From NCBI GenBank assembly GCA_006384855.1, contig VCJN01002992.1:372001-436000 (forward strand): a stretch of DNA of 64,000 nt. Reading direction: 5' to 3'. The notes beneath the pieces are model-generated. The model was not told where the DNA came from, ran no database searches, and was given only the letters and a program-made list of their open reading frames with translations. Position 1 is the stretch's first letter. Each line of letters opens with the position of its first letter. This document shows positions 13,470 to 24,468 of the stretch, piece after piece. A program made the translations under genes and the position numbers. Origin of the DNA: Tetraselmis striata. Lineage: Eukaryota; Chlorophyta; Chlorodendrophyceae; Chlorodendrales; Chlorodendraceae.

Positions 13470-13625
13470 GTAGGTCTCATCATGCCCTGCCAAGGGATGC
13501 GACTAGGGTATTAAAACCTAGCCAATCAGATACCATATCTAGGGTTTCATCCGGTGAATTACACCCTACGTTAAGCCCCATATTACCTGGTAGGTCTTGA
13601 GCTGTCTTGGTAGTCGTGCGACCGC
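13470..13625 (+). repeat. diverged repeat copy, partner at 14455-14625
   Basis: Shared blocks occur in the same order in both copies: GGTCTC-TCATGCC near the start, CCTAGCC-TCAG, CCTAT/CATATCTAG, an AAACCCTA/CACCCTA-TTAA segment and a closing CCGCGGATA. The partner directly precedes the damaged gene copy that starts at 14634. Confidence 0.55.
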
Positions 13626-13684
13626 GGATATGCAGACTCTACGGCACCATCTACTGGTATGCCATTACGCCCAGCCATGCTTCG

Positions 13685-13732
13685 GTAGGAGAAGTCCTGT
13701 GTAGGAGAAGTCACGTATAGGGGAAGTCATGC
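13685..13732. repeat. 16 bp tandem repeat, three units
   Basis: Three consecutive 16-base units (13685, 13701, 13717) follow the pattern GTAGGAGAAGTC plus four variable bases. The third unit has two changes. Confidence 0.85.
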
Positions 13733-14454
13733 CACTGAGTGACATCGGTGTCTGTGAAGACGCCGCTGCTCTCCCCAGAGCGGATGGGCGGGAGATGCTG
13801 AAAATACTGGCTGTTGTGAGGAACAGCCCCGGCTCCCCCTTAGTTTTTAACAAACGCAATGCGTTTCTAGAAAGCCCCGGGGGCAGCCCAGGTCTGCTGG
13901 CAGTTGGGTCCCCTCACGGATCCAACTATCAATTACTAATCATTATAACTAACCAATTTGATAAACAATTCTTGGCCTTGAGCTTCTTTTATTGCCTCAT
14001 CCTTCGTCTCTGCAGAAAACCGGTGTGGCCCTGGTCCACAGGGGCACCACCAAACAAGCCGTTTGGCATCATCACCCGTCGCGCCACGGCATGCATCGCT
14101 TCACGCGCCGCATATGGCGTCAATGTGACCTAACGCACACAATGCCTCAGCATGGCCGCAGGTGCGCCATAGTGCCCAGCAGTATTGACCGGTCTTGGTC
14201 CCATGGCAGCCCATCCAGCAGCATCTAGAGCCTTTCCGGAGCAAATCATCCTTACGGATCAGTGATAAACCCGAGCAGTCAAGTGTCAGCGCATGAGAGA
14301 ACGACGGAGACATTGGTTGTTTCGTCGGTGTTGGGAATACATGGCCACTCCTATTACCCGCATATGTTCGGTGTCATTGGTTTGATTCTGCTGTTTTGGT
14401 GTCGACTGTGCACACTCGAGATTGCGCTGACAAAACTTCAAGGGCTTGGCTGCA

Positions 14455-14625
14455 GGTCTCCTCATGCCATGCCATGCCTAGGACTGTGAGTAGGATCTGA
14501 CGCCCTAGCCGGTCAGGTGCCCTATCTAGAGTTGTTGCAACGAGGGGATGAAACCCTAAATTAAACCCTATTTGATCAGATAAGTCATGGACTGTCTGTC
14601 GTGTTTCACCCGCGGATACGGCACA
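14455..14625 (+). repeat. diverged repeat copy, partner at 13470-13625
   Basis: This is the second copy of the segment described at 13470. A weaker resemblance (AGGGTTTAAGACC and CTAGGGTTTCATGACC) occurs near 47876-47940. Confidence 0.5.
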
Positions 14626-14633
14626 CGCTACTG

Positions 14634-15275
14634 CGGAGACTGAGGCCGGGCAGCGCGTGGCGGCTGCGAGGGCGGTGGTGGACAAGGCCGACGGGGCGGT
14701 CGAAGCGAAGGAGGAGGAGCACCGCCGGGCGATGGAGGCCGTCCGGGCGGCGGCGCGGTCGGCGAGCGAAGCGCTCGACCAGGCGCTGGCGGAGCGCTCG
14801 CAGGCCGCGCTGGCGGTGAAGGAGGCCAAGGTGGCGGCGCTGGTGAAATACCATACCCAGCCCACGCAGGAGCAGGCGGCGAAGATGAACGCGTCTACGA
14901 AGAAGCTGCACGCGATGGGGCTGGAGGAGCTGGCCTCCGGCAGCTGCAGGGCTGGCGCTCCCGCTGTGGTGTACTGCCCTTCCGTTTCGTCCGCCTTTAG
15001 TCCGCCGCCTGCAAAGCAGATGAAGGGGGTGGCGTGCCCTCTGTGCGATGAGCGGCTGGGGGTGGGCTACTGCGTGTCAGCAAAGCAGATGAAGGGGGTG
15101 GCGTGCCACCAGCGCACTTTGGCCCCCAGCAAGTGCCTGGTCACATGCACCGAGAGATCCTGCAGCACATTCGCCGGTCTGCACCCCGACATCCTGATGG
15201 ACCTGCCACGTATGGACAGCCCCCTACCGCGGCCATCTGCGATTGTGATGGGCAAGGACTCATTTGTCTTGCAGG
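14634..15275 (+). pseudogene. truncated inverted copy of the 446-aa coiled-coil/Cys-rich gene
   Basis: This stretch encodes the same protein as the gene at 15956-17296 but on the opposite strand. It lacks the start codon and about the first 35 residues. The coiled-coil part is nearly identical. After GVGYCVS about 140-150 codons of the intact gene are missing, and the copy resumes at QRT-AP-K-LVTC. At the junction 28 bases (15080-15107) repeat exactly the 28 bases at 15011-15038, so part of the copy was duplicated into the gap. After LPRMD (about 15220) the match fades. The frame stays open for 234 codons (14657-15361), so a short protein is possible, but loss of the N-terminus and of the middle and C-terminal Cys clusters argues for a pseudogene. 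Confidence 0.8.
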
Positions 15276-15544
15276 TACCAGTTCTTGAGAAGATATTAAA
15301 ACTTTCAGAGAACGTAGGACTATCCCTCTGCTACATCTGTACCGATGATAGCCGAACATGAGCCATGGCCGCGCGGAGGGTGGGGGGCTATGCGGACAGG
15401 TTCTTAACATGGACTAACTATGGTGGACAACAGCTGCCAACATCTTCGCAGAGCATGAGGCAACGCAGATGTGGACTTTCGTTGCACCGCTACTGGGTGC
15501 ACCACCCACGTCACTGGAACACCCAGCTGACTGCGCTGATAGAT

Positions 15545-15640
15545 GGAACTGAGGGTGCATTGTAGCTGTACTCCAAAGTCGGTGCCGTAGTCGCTGCTGT
15601 CATTGGTATCGCCATCCTCGCTGCCAAGTGCCATGACCAT
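15545..15640 (-). pseudogene. fragment of a further copy: tail of the same gene family
   Basis: This is a direct repeat of 15930-16000, which is the end of the 446-aa gene and the bases after it. Both contain GGGTGCATTGTAG/GAGTGCATTGCAG followed by CCAAAGTCG and a degenerate GTCGTC/GCCGTC run coding for the acidic tail on the minus strand. Only the last 20-30 codons and some 3' flank are present. Confidence 0.55.
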
Positions 15641-15955
15641 TAAACTGAACATCACTCTCCTCCGTATGTGTCCAGCCCATGGCAAAAGAACCGCAGCCAC
15701 ATGCATATTGTGCATGCCACGGCGTGTCAGCCCTGCCCATTGAACTTGCAGATGCGGGACAATGAAAACAAAGCGGGATAGGGGCGACATGTCGAGGTGA
15801 AAGTGAAAGAAAAGTAAAGAAAGGGTGAAACCCAGCTCGGCCAAGGAACCGCAGTGTTTATACTGTAAGCATCCCAGCAACCCAGCAAGGCCTTCCGGTG
15901 CAATGTGCACTGGTAGCTGCTGCTGGGTAGCGCTGAGAGTGCATTGCAGCTGGAC

Positions 15956-17296
15956 CTATAACCCAAAGTCGCCGTCGTCGTCGTCGTTGCCGTCGTCGTC
16001 ACCGTCACCGTCGCCGTCTTCGCTTTCTTCTTCACCATCATCATCACCATCATCATCATCGTCATCATCATCGTCATCATCAAACTCAAACTCGCTCTCG
16101 TCCGCACATTCAGCGCACAGCATAGAATCGCCAGTCATTGACGCGCCTCCGCAGCACCTTTTGCACACCATGGCAGAGCAGTCCTGCCCAGCGCAATCGC
16201 GGATGGCCGGTATGGTGTCGTCCATACGTGGCAGGTCCATCAGGATATCGGGGTGCAGACCGGCGAATGTGCTGCAGGACCTCTCCGAGCATGTGACCAG
16301 GCTCTTGTTGGGGGCCGAAGTGCGCTGATTGGCGCGAAGCATGCAACTCCGGCAGGCATACAGGCTCTCGTCCAAAACCAGCTGCAAATCTCGGGGGGCA
16401 TCGCTCGGGGGCCGCGGCAGAATTATGAAGTTGCTGCATAGCTCTGTCGGTCCGTCTGCCAGACCGAGGCTCGTGGCAGTGCTCCACTTTGTCCAGCTGA
16501 CCCCGCGGCAGCGGATCCAGGGGTAAGGACTGTGCCACACCTCCTCTGGCCAAGTCCGGTACACCCCCTCATCCGCCGCACACAGCGCTATCCGCAGCGC
16601 GTCGCTCACGGCGAAGACGGTGCTCCGTCCTAGGCAATGCTCGTTGATGCAGACCAGCCCCAGAGGCTGCCGCACGTGCGCCTCGTCGATGTCGATCCCG
16701 TCGTCGTCAGTTTCGTCACTGCCGTCCCCCGCGCCGCCCTCCTTAGGGGACACGCAGTAGCCCACCCCCAGCCGCTCGTCGCACAGAGGGCACGCCACCC
16801 CTTTCATCTGCCTTGCAGGCGGCGGACTAAAGGCCGACGAAACGGAAGGGCAGTACACCACAGCGGGAGCGCCAGCCCCGCAGCTGCCGGAGGCCAGCTC
16901 CTCCAGCCCCATCCTGCGCAGCTTCTTCGCAAACGCGTTCATCTTCGCCGCCTGCTCCTGCGTGGGCTGGGTATGGTATTTCACCAGCGCCGCCACCTTG
17001 GCCTCCTTCACCGCCAGCGCGGCCTGCGCGCGCTCCGCCAGCGCCTGGTCGAGCGCTTCGCTCGCCGACCGCGCCGCCGCCCGGACGGCCTCCATCGCCC
17101 GGCGGTGCTCCTCCTCCTTCGCCTCGACCGCCCCGTCGGCCTTGTCCACCACCGCCCTCGCAGCCGCCACGCGCTGCCCGGCCTTAGTCTCCATCTGCCT
17201 CGCGTGCGCCAGCTCAGCGTCCACGCAGGCCCGGATCGCCAGCTCTGCCAAGCTCGGCACGCCGCCCAGAAGCCGCTGCCGCTTGTGGTCCACCAT
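15956..17296 (-). CDS. unrecognised 446-aa protein: coiled coil, Cys clusters, poly-Asp tail
   Basis: I do not recognise this family. It is one open frame without introns, unusual among these intron-rich neighbours. The ATG at 17296 gives MVDHKRQRLLGGVPSLAELA. Residues about 34-110 are Ala/Glu/Lys/Arg-rich and strongly helical, a likely coiled coil. From residue 169 come Cys pairs: ACPLC, VCINEHC, ACRSC, TCSERSC and a dense C-terminal set at about 368-397 (DC, DC, VCKRCC, LCAEC) that could bind zinc like a treble-clef or RING-type fold. Residues about 398-446 are almost all Asp, Glu and Gly. A damaged inverted copy faces it at 14634 and a tail fragment lies between. The lack of introns could mean a retrocopy, a transferred gene or a mobile-element gene; no polymerase or transposase motif is visible. 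Confidence 0.7.
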   Translation of the reverse strand: MVDHKRQRLLGGVPSLAELAIRACVDAELAHARQMETKAGQRVAAARAVVDKADGAVEAKEEEHRRAMEAVRAAARSASEALDQALAERAQAALAVKEAKVAALVKYHTQPTQEQAAKMNAFAKKLRRMGLEELASGSCGAGAPAVVYCPSVSSAFSPPPARQMKGVACPLCDERLGVGYCVSPKEGGAGDGSDETDDDGIDIDEAHVRQPLGLVCINEHCLGRSTVFAVSDALRIALCAADEGVYRTWPEEVWHSPYPWIRCRGVSWTKWSTATSLGLADGPTELCSNFIILPRPPSDAPRDLQLVLDESLYACRSCMLRANQRTSAPNKSLVTCSERSCSTFAGLHPDILMDLPRMDDTIPAIRDCAGQDCSAMVCKRCCGGASMTGDSMLCAECADESEFEFDDDDDDDDDDDGDDDGEEESEDGDGDGDDDGNDDDDGDFGL

Positions 17297-18204
17297 CTCT
17301 ACGCCTGGCTTGCCGACGTCCTTTGCTGGTGGTGATATGGCACTGAAAAGCAACCGCCTGCCTTGTCGTGCCAACGGACGCAAACAGAACCGCTAGCAGC
17401 AGACAGCAGGAGATATCACGGCGCCGAGTCGGGGCGTGGTGGTTCGGGCAGCCGTCTCAAGGCATACTGGGCTCTGAAATCCTGGTGGGGTCCATCCTGC
17501 GGGGCGGTGAGCGTTGTTGGAGACGTAACGACTGCGCTAGACTAGCAGTGCTCGTGTGAATTACGAGAGCGCTCGTGTAGTAAAAAATCCACCGCGCCGC
17601 CATGGAGATACTCGGATTCCTATCAAAAAAGCACTCGAGTGTGGGAAGACTGGGAGCAAATATCTTTGACGCTTCATTTACGAATCGCAGTCTGAAATCT
17701 ATTTAAATAGGGCGCTTACTCTAAGGAATATGTGCATGAAGGTTCTCGTACGCGAGTAGGAGAGGATCAACAAATAAGAGATAAGCAAATTCGGAATTTG
17801 AAATTTCTTACAACTTCTATTATCATTACATCTGGGCTTTCACAATGTGCACTACAAACAGAACCAACAGCAACTATGAAAGGTTTCCAGCAAAAGAGAG
17901 ACATAAGCCTGAAACCAAGGTCGAGCAGAAGGCCAGGGAACCAAGAACCAAGGAGGAGCCAAGGGAACCACGAAGTCGCTTAGCTGCCAGGAACCAAAGG
18001 GACCACCGCCCCGGGGTACGCTATCAGCCGCGGCGGTAGGACGCTTGCAACCAATGACCCGGGTCATAGCAACACAGGCCGACGAGCGACGCGACGCAGG
18101 CGCAGGAGCACCGTCGCGTGCCGCACGCGCGGCCGCGATCCCGCCAAGAACGTTGTCTGCATGTGCCATGTTGATGAGCAAGGAGAAACGGCGGCGCCAC
18201 GACT
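17297..18204. other. spacer between 446-aa gene and DIRS-like fossil
   Basis: No gene is recognised. At 17797-17817 a 20-base segment (ATTTGAAATTTCTTACAACT) recurs near 2305 and 19962. Positions 17870-18040 are rich in AACCAAGG-type motifs. Confidence 0.5.
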
Positions 18205-18990
18205 TACAACTTTTGTTCCCGCTATATAGTCGCTATATGATTAGTCTTGTATGCTAAACGGGCCAGCTGTCTTTTGTGCTTTATACTGCCCGGCGGCAGG
18301 AACCCTCATAACGCCCACTGATTGAATAGTGCGAAGCGGGCAACTAGTACCATCTGAAGGCCATGTCCCTCATATAACGGGCTCCCGCCTCCTTTGTATT
18401 TTCTTTTCAATTTTTGTAACCCCCCTCACCGACCCTACCCGTACCCTGTTGTTCCGCTCTGGCGGACATTCCTCCGGCTTTTTAGGGCTTCATTATACTA
18501 ATATAATCCGCCAGTCTCACACCCAATGTTAACCTCCGCATGATATCCCGGCGGGTGCAGCTGAGACGCCCCACGGGCGCCCATTCCTCTCCCGTCCCTT
18601 CCCCACCAAAACGGAGCGGGAACGCTCCAGCCGAGGCAGCCGCGGCGTCCTACCGGCATCGTCGAAGGTGTCGGGCTCGGGGGCGGTCGGGGTCGTTGCG
18701 TGGCTGTTGGCCTCCGCTAGTGAGAGATGGAAGTTGGCGCGTGGCGTGTCGTCCGGGGCCGCAGCTTCCGACGGAGCGACTCCTCTCGCCGCTCCGCCTT
18801 CGAAAATGCCGGCGGCAAGCTGTTGCGCCATCGTGCCCGCCGCTGCGCCGGCCGCCTCGGCCCGCTGCTCTAGCAGCAGCGCGCCACCCGCCCTCTTCAA
18901 GTGGATTATATAAGGGTTAGGGTCTCGGCATGTTGGCCGGATTCTGGACGGTGCACGACCGCCGCCCGCAGCTCCACGGCGGGTTGGGGG
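18205..18990 (+). repeat. large direct repeat, copy A, of the DIRS-like fossil
   Basis: It matches 19970-20755 along its whole length, starting at CTTACAAC-TTTGTTCCCGC and ending near CCGCAGCTC-ACGGC. Shared blocks include CTCTGGCGGACATT, GACGCCCCACGGGCGCCC and CTCCGCCTTCGAAAATGCCGG. Confidence 0.85.
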
Positions 18991-19424
18991 CCGGTGTTTG
19001 TGCGGCCGCGGCCGGTCTGCAGGATGACGCGGCCGTCTGATGGGATTTCGCGCGCGCGGGGGGGGGGGGGGGGGGGGGGGTCGACCGGGCCGCCGCCCCC
19101 GGTAGGTCGGGGACGAACGGGTGAGCGGTCTACGTCTCGGTCGCTGGGCGCGGGTATATATATTGAGATTGCCATCGTGCGGGGGTGCTGCGGCGCCGGC
19201 CGCATGCGGGCATCAACCCCCGCGCCATGCCGGCGTCGCGCGCTGGAGGCGGCGCAAGTGCTGGCATCGGAGCCGGAGCCGGGTCGCGAAAAAGCGGGAT
19301 AGACATGTCGGGCACAAGGGCCGGGATCGCGCCCCGATGGCGCTGCGAATCAGTGTTCATGGGTATTAATACCGTGAAAATGGGCGGAGAAGTATGAAGT
19401 ACACAAGCAAATTTAAAGTGGCGA

Positions 19425-19600
19425 AAGTTCGCCCCGGGACATCGGCCGAAGCCGCCCCAACACTTGACCTCTTTGCGCCAACTGCAGTCGTAGGTATGGC
19501 ACAGCCCATAGCCCTTAGACTGTGGCCTCATTCGAATCCCGAAGGGCTAATGCATCAACCAGGTAAGCCCGAGACACGCCGGGCCGATATTGCCGAGATG
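19425..19600 (+). repeat. dispersed repeat, partner of 3421-3595
   Basis: It lies between the two large direct repeats and matches 3421-3595 in the same orientation, including AACTGCAGTCGTAGGT and CCCGAAGGGCTAATGCATCA. Confidence 0.75.
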
Positions 19601-19969
19601 TTCAAAACATATTTATTGGGTTTCCCTACAATGTTAATTGCCCTAGTGCAACCCGTACGATCCACTGTTGCTTTAAACCGGCGGCTAAGTTACCGGTACC
19701 ATCGGGTTTCCGTACGGACTGCCCCATCGCTCGCGAGCCTTGTGTTCCCGGCCGTGGAGGTACTTAGGACAGCCACCACCAGCTCGCCCGCCATCTTCCC
19801 ATTCGTTGCCTTCGGCAGCGGCTTCGCGTACTTATGCGCCCAAGGGTCGCAAAGCCTGGTCATGGACTCACCGAGGTTCGTTTTCCTCGGTAGTGAGTCA
19901 TTGTGCCACGCACATGCGTTACATTTTTGGCAACGATAGACAACCTCTCAGTGTTCGAAATTTGAAATT

Positions 19970-20755
19970 TCTTACAACCTTTGTTCCCGCTTAGTCTTTT
20001 ATGCTCGACGGGTCAGCTGCACTACGTCCCGCGGCACGCAGCCCGGCGGCACGAACCCGCATAAGGTCTACTAATTGAATAGTGCGTAGCGGGCAACCCT
20101 CTGAAGGCAAGGTCCCTCGTGTAACGGGCTAGTCCCGCCTCCTTCATGTTGTCCTTTCTGAATTATGTAATCATCCCCCTCACCGATCCTATCCGTACCC
20201 TGATGTTCCACTCTGGCGGACATTTCTCCGGGTTTTTAGGGCGCTTCATTATACTAGTACGCCCGTCTCACACCTATTGATAACTTCCGCATGCTATATC
20301 CCGGCGGGTGCAGCTAGGACGCCCCACGGGCGCCCATTCCCCTCCCGCCCCTTCCAAACCAAAAGAGCTGCGGCGCTCCAGCGGAGGCAGCCGAGGTGTC
20401 CCACCGGCAGCGTCGCAGGTGTCGGCCTCCGGGGCGGCCGGGGTCGCTGCATGGATGGCTAGCGCCCAGCGCGTTGCTGGCCTCCGCTAGTGTAAGATGA
20501 AAGCTGCCGCGTGGCGTGTTGTCCGGGCCCGCAGCTCCCGACGGGCGCGGCTCCTCCCGCCGCTCCGCCTTCGAAAATGCCGGCCAGCTGCTGCGCCATC
20601 GTGCATGCCGCTGCGCCAACCGCCTCGGCCCGCTGCTGCGGCAGCGCGCCCCCCCCCCCTCTCCAAGTGGAGAATACTAAGCGGTAGGGTCTCGGAATGT
20701 TGGCCGGATACTCGACGGTGCATGACTGCCCGCAGCTCAACGGCTGTATTCTGAG
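19970..20755 (+). repeat. large direct repeat, copy B, of the DIRS-like fossil
   Basis: This is the second copy of the 18205-18990 repeat, directly upstream of the polymerase region. Copy spacing is about 1.77 kb. PAT-like elements carry split direct repeats, so the arrangement may be part of the element's normal design or a second partial insertion. Confidence 0.85.
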
Positions 20756-23150
20756 CTACGCCGTTTCACGACAGCCGGCGCGTGGGAGCGCGGTCGACGT
20801 GTGCGCAATAGGTGTCGCGGCACCTTTTTCGTAACGAGGCATGGCGACAACCAATTGTTGTTCATCTGTCATCAACCTACGCGAACTCAACACCTACTAA
20901 CGTTCGGAAGCGCCTCCGGATGGAGACGCTCATGTGTGTGCGGCAGCAAACCAAGAAAGGGGACTACTTGTTCTCGTTCGACCGCCAGTAAGGCTTCTAC
21001 GCCTTGGACTACATCGCGCCCTCCGACCGAAATTTCTTCATGGTCAACATTCGCGGCGAACAGTACCGGCTTGACGGCTACCGATCGGGTGGTCGCCGAG
21101 CCCCTACTACTTCGTCACCTTCACCATGACGTTCGCGCGGCACCTACACTCCCCGGCTACCACATGGGACGAGCGGCAGCACATTACTTGGAACGAGCTC
21201 AAGGCCATTTGGTGGAGTCTTTCTTGCCGCACCTCGCCGGACGCCGCGTGCTGTTTTGCGAGGACAACCAAGCGGTGTGCAACGACGTCCTCGCCGGTCT
21301 CACCTCCCGCGGTCCCCGGAGACGATGGCGGAGCTGCGCCGGTTGTGGTACTTGCTAGACAACACCGGCATTCAAGTCGGGGCGCGCCACATTCGGTCGG
21401 GCGCTAACGTGTGGGCGGACCGCTTAAGCCGGCACCTGGATAGCGACGATTGGCAGCTCGACCCCGTGCTCTTCGCGGATGAGCTCGAGGCCGAGTGGGG
21501 GCCCCCTCCGTCGAGCGCCTCGCGTCGTCCCTGAGCGCGATGCTACCCCGCTGCAATAACGCGGCGTGGCCGGACCCGGGTTGTGAGGCGGTGGACTCCC
21601 TTCATCTGTCCGATGCGAGCTGGCGGGTGGAAAACGACTACTCCAACCCCCCCCCCCCCCCCCCCTCCCCCCCGGGCGGGAGGCTCATGCGGACCTCGTG
21701 CAGAAGCTTCGGCAGAGCGGAGTCGCTCCCACCGTCGTGGCGCCCCGATGGGAGGGCAAGGTGTGGCACTCACCAAGATGGCCGTCGCCGAGCGGATGGT
21801 GCCGCCAAGCCCCGAGCTCTTCAAGCCGGGGCGCAGGGCAGGACGCGGTATACTCGGGGCGCCGCGCTGGTCCGTGAACATATTTCAGGAGCTGTTCCGG
21901 CCCGGCTGCACTTGCGCCGTGGCGCCGTGAGTGCTATACTATGACCCTTTTCCCCTGACGAGGCAGGCCCGTGTTACGTTCCGCGCACGGGGCGCTTGCC
22001 TCCCATACGCAGAAGTAGTACTAGCTTGACATGGAGCCCAGTGGCACCAACCCATCGGCGGACAATATAATGCGCCCGTACATGCGTACAATGTTGCTTG
22101 GGCAACGACCGGCTCGGCGAAACGGCGTTTGGATATGTTTACCTCGGCCCGGTCCAAGACACCGCCGGCGAGATGTAGTACATCAGCGCGATCAAGCCTT
22201 TCTTCCGGCTCTGCAAGGAGGAGGATGTACCCCCTGGGTGCCGCGGTGTCTACCATCGCGCGGTACATTGCGTGGCACGGTCAGGGCAAGAGCATGCAAA
22301 CCTACATGTCGGACATCAACGACTTCTACCGAGATCATGGCGTGGAGCATGTGGCCTGGGGCGAAATCAGCATCGCCAAGACGAGGAAGGGCCTAGCGGC
22401 ATCGTAGGTTGAGAAGGACCCACCCGGGGTACGCACTTATGCGCCAGTTTACCGAATGGTCAAAGCATTAAACTTGGCGGAGCGATTGCGCGAAGAGCTC
22501 GGCAACTCGTGGGAACGCCTAGTCAGCATCCTCCTATCGCGTTGTTCACATGTTCCCCGCGCGGCGATATCGCAGTGCTCGGCATGTACGTGCTCTACGC
22601 GCGTAGCAAGGCGGTCGTGCACTACGCTACGGCGATTTCATCCTTGCGCCGCACGGCTTTCTTTTGTTGTACCATAGTATACGCAAGGGCCAACGTGCCT
22701 GGCGTGGAGCGCGAATGCAGTACGGCGTAAGGTACAATGCCGCATTACGGCACAGGCGCAACCCCGGATCGCGCTCATGCTGCAATACTTTGATGCTGCA
22801 CGCACCGACTGCATTGGTGGGCGCGGGCAGCCTCATGCTTGGCGGGTAGTGATCGTCCACAACGAGCCCACGGCTAAGTGGACATCAGACACCGTCACCG
22901 CTTGGCCACAACTCGTGGCACATGAGCTGGGAGAGCAACCGCCCGAGGGCTTCCTGTGGACATCGCACTCCCTGCGCAAGATCGCCACTATTGCAGCATA
23001 CGCCATCGACGTCGTGCTGCAGAAGATCAAGTACTTCGGCGGCTGGGATGTGTTGTCCCGCGTCGTGTTGGACTACATCGACCCTACTACAGCCTTGCCG
23101 TGCGATGTTTTTTGGCAGTTCTTCGGGCGGTGCACCACTTGGTGAGGCCA

Positions 23151-24468
23151 ACACCCCACGGCGGCCTGCCCTCTCATAGGCGACATAATGGAAATTGCCG
23201 CTCCTCCCTCCTTAAATGGTCACATTGGTCATATTCAGGTTTGAATTGCACCGCGGCCCCTTCATATATTCCGCTAGCATGCAACGTTGCGATGGATGTC
23301 TAGCAGGCAACGCCGATGATCAACGGCGCACGCGCCAGCCCCGCCCAATCAGCCCTGCTATATGACGCTAGGGAGCAGCGACGGGAGTCCATCTTCTGCT
23401 GCCTTTGCGCCAGCTAGACAGCTTGCGTGCCCACCCACCCTCCCTTTTCTCAATGCGGATAGCATGGTCGCGTGAGGCGTGGGCCAGTTTTCCTTCGAAA
23501 CTGCAAGTATTAACCGAGTCACATATTTGGCAAATGATCCCTCCATGCTCAAACCTCCACGTGTACGCTCGCATCATGACCTCGCGCCGCCGCGTCCATA
23601 CGAGGACATGACCAGCAGCAGCCGCACTCGCGCCCGATGTATCCATAGTCGCGCCCCATCCCGATGACGAAGCGGCGCGATTAACTTTTGCACTGCTGTT
23701 GACTGCGAGACTGACGAGTGGTAGAGCGCAAGGGCGACTACACGTAGCGACCAGTCCTTGTCGCGCAAGAAGTGCGTCGTTGCACGGTAGCTAGTCACAC
23801 GCGCGCTCTCCCCTTCTGCAGCCAGCAGCACTGTCAGCTGTGGCGCACAGCGGCTGCTTCCAGTCGTTACAGCCCTTCAATCATCTGAAGCCGTCATCCA
23901 CGTCAAGCAAGGGGCATACAGTAACAATCCGCAGTCCGCAACGAGCGGACGCGGACGACCCTGCTGCGTCATATACAGGCATTATCACTTACCGGAGCAC
24001 TCAAGCCCTTTGAACCGCTGCTCACGCGAGGCGCCCGCCCACCCGAAGCTCAGTAGCTGGGCGCGAGAGGGTAACCTCGCGGCCGCTAGCGCGCCGAGGC
24101 AGCGATGGGCGCCCGGCTCCTCCTGCATCAGCAGGTCTCCCCTCCCGGATCCGAGGTACTGGTACGCTCGGCCCCCGCTCCCAATACATCGTTCGTTCAG
24201 GATCGCCAGAGCCCGTTATGTTGGGCGAATATAGTACGGAATACAATCCAAAACTCCGGGCAATTCAGATGAAATAGCAGCACCAGCGCAGCGGCGGTTG
24301 AGCATTTTGCAACCATGTGCAGTTCAAAAATGCGGATAGCATAGTGACTCTGCGGACTCCTCCGAGAACCCGCCCCTTCCGCTCAACTACGCTGCATCGG
24401 CCATATATACGCTAACCGGGGGAGACTGTGGAATCGGCCCGACTTCGTGCGGGCTTTCGCTGCAGGCA
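23151..24468. other. 1.3 kb spacer; no gene seen
   Basis: I see no coding region or clear repeat here. The first 200 bases may be the 3' end of the DIRS-like fossil. Confidence 0.5.

Larger units (their letters stand above)
11503..14633. other. 3.1 kb spacer with short repeats; no gene seen
   Basis: No open frame here has recognisable domains or exon-like structure. Contents are a G20 run (12187-12206), a 65-base degenerate tandem repeat (13287-13440), a 16-base triplet repeat (13685-13732) and two related segments (13470-13625 and 14455-14625). Confidence 0.6.
18205..23150 (+). mobile_element. DIRS-order (tyrosine-recombinase) retroelement fossil
   Basis: Parts in order are a direct repeat (18205-18990), a spacer holding a dispersed repeat, a second direct repeat (19970-20755), a reverse transcriptase/RNase H region (about 20900-21540) and a tyrosine recombinase region (about 22230-23145). 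The RNase H end has the FCEDNQAVCNDVLAG and HIRSGANVWADRLSRHLD signatures typical of DIRS/PAT-like elements. The recombinase end has SHSLRK, FGGW and LDYID blocks. Presence of a recombinase instead of a DDE integrase separates it from LTR retrotransposons. Green algae carry relatives of this kind (TOC, Kangaroo). The two direct repeats have diverged to roughly four bases in five, and the coding part is broken with several breaks, so the insertion is old. Confidence 0.8.

Noticed and set aside
13287-13732. CRISPR-like array
   Set aside because: The units are adjacent tandem repeats without unique spacers, and the genome is eukaryotic.
16637-17335. 232-codon Arg/Leu-rich frame on the plus strand
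   Set aside because: It is antisense to the coiled-coil part of the 446-aa gene, caused by high GC and biased codon use.
17297-17383. 29-residue N-terminal extension of the 446-aa protein
   Set aside because: It starts at TTG; the ATG at 17296 is the first proper start codon in frame.
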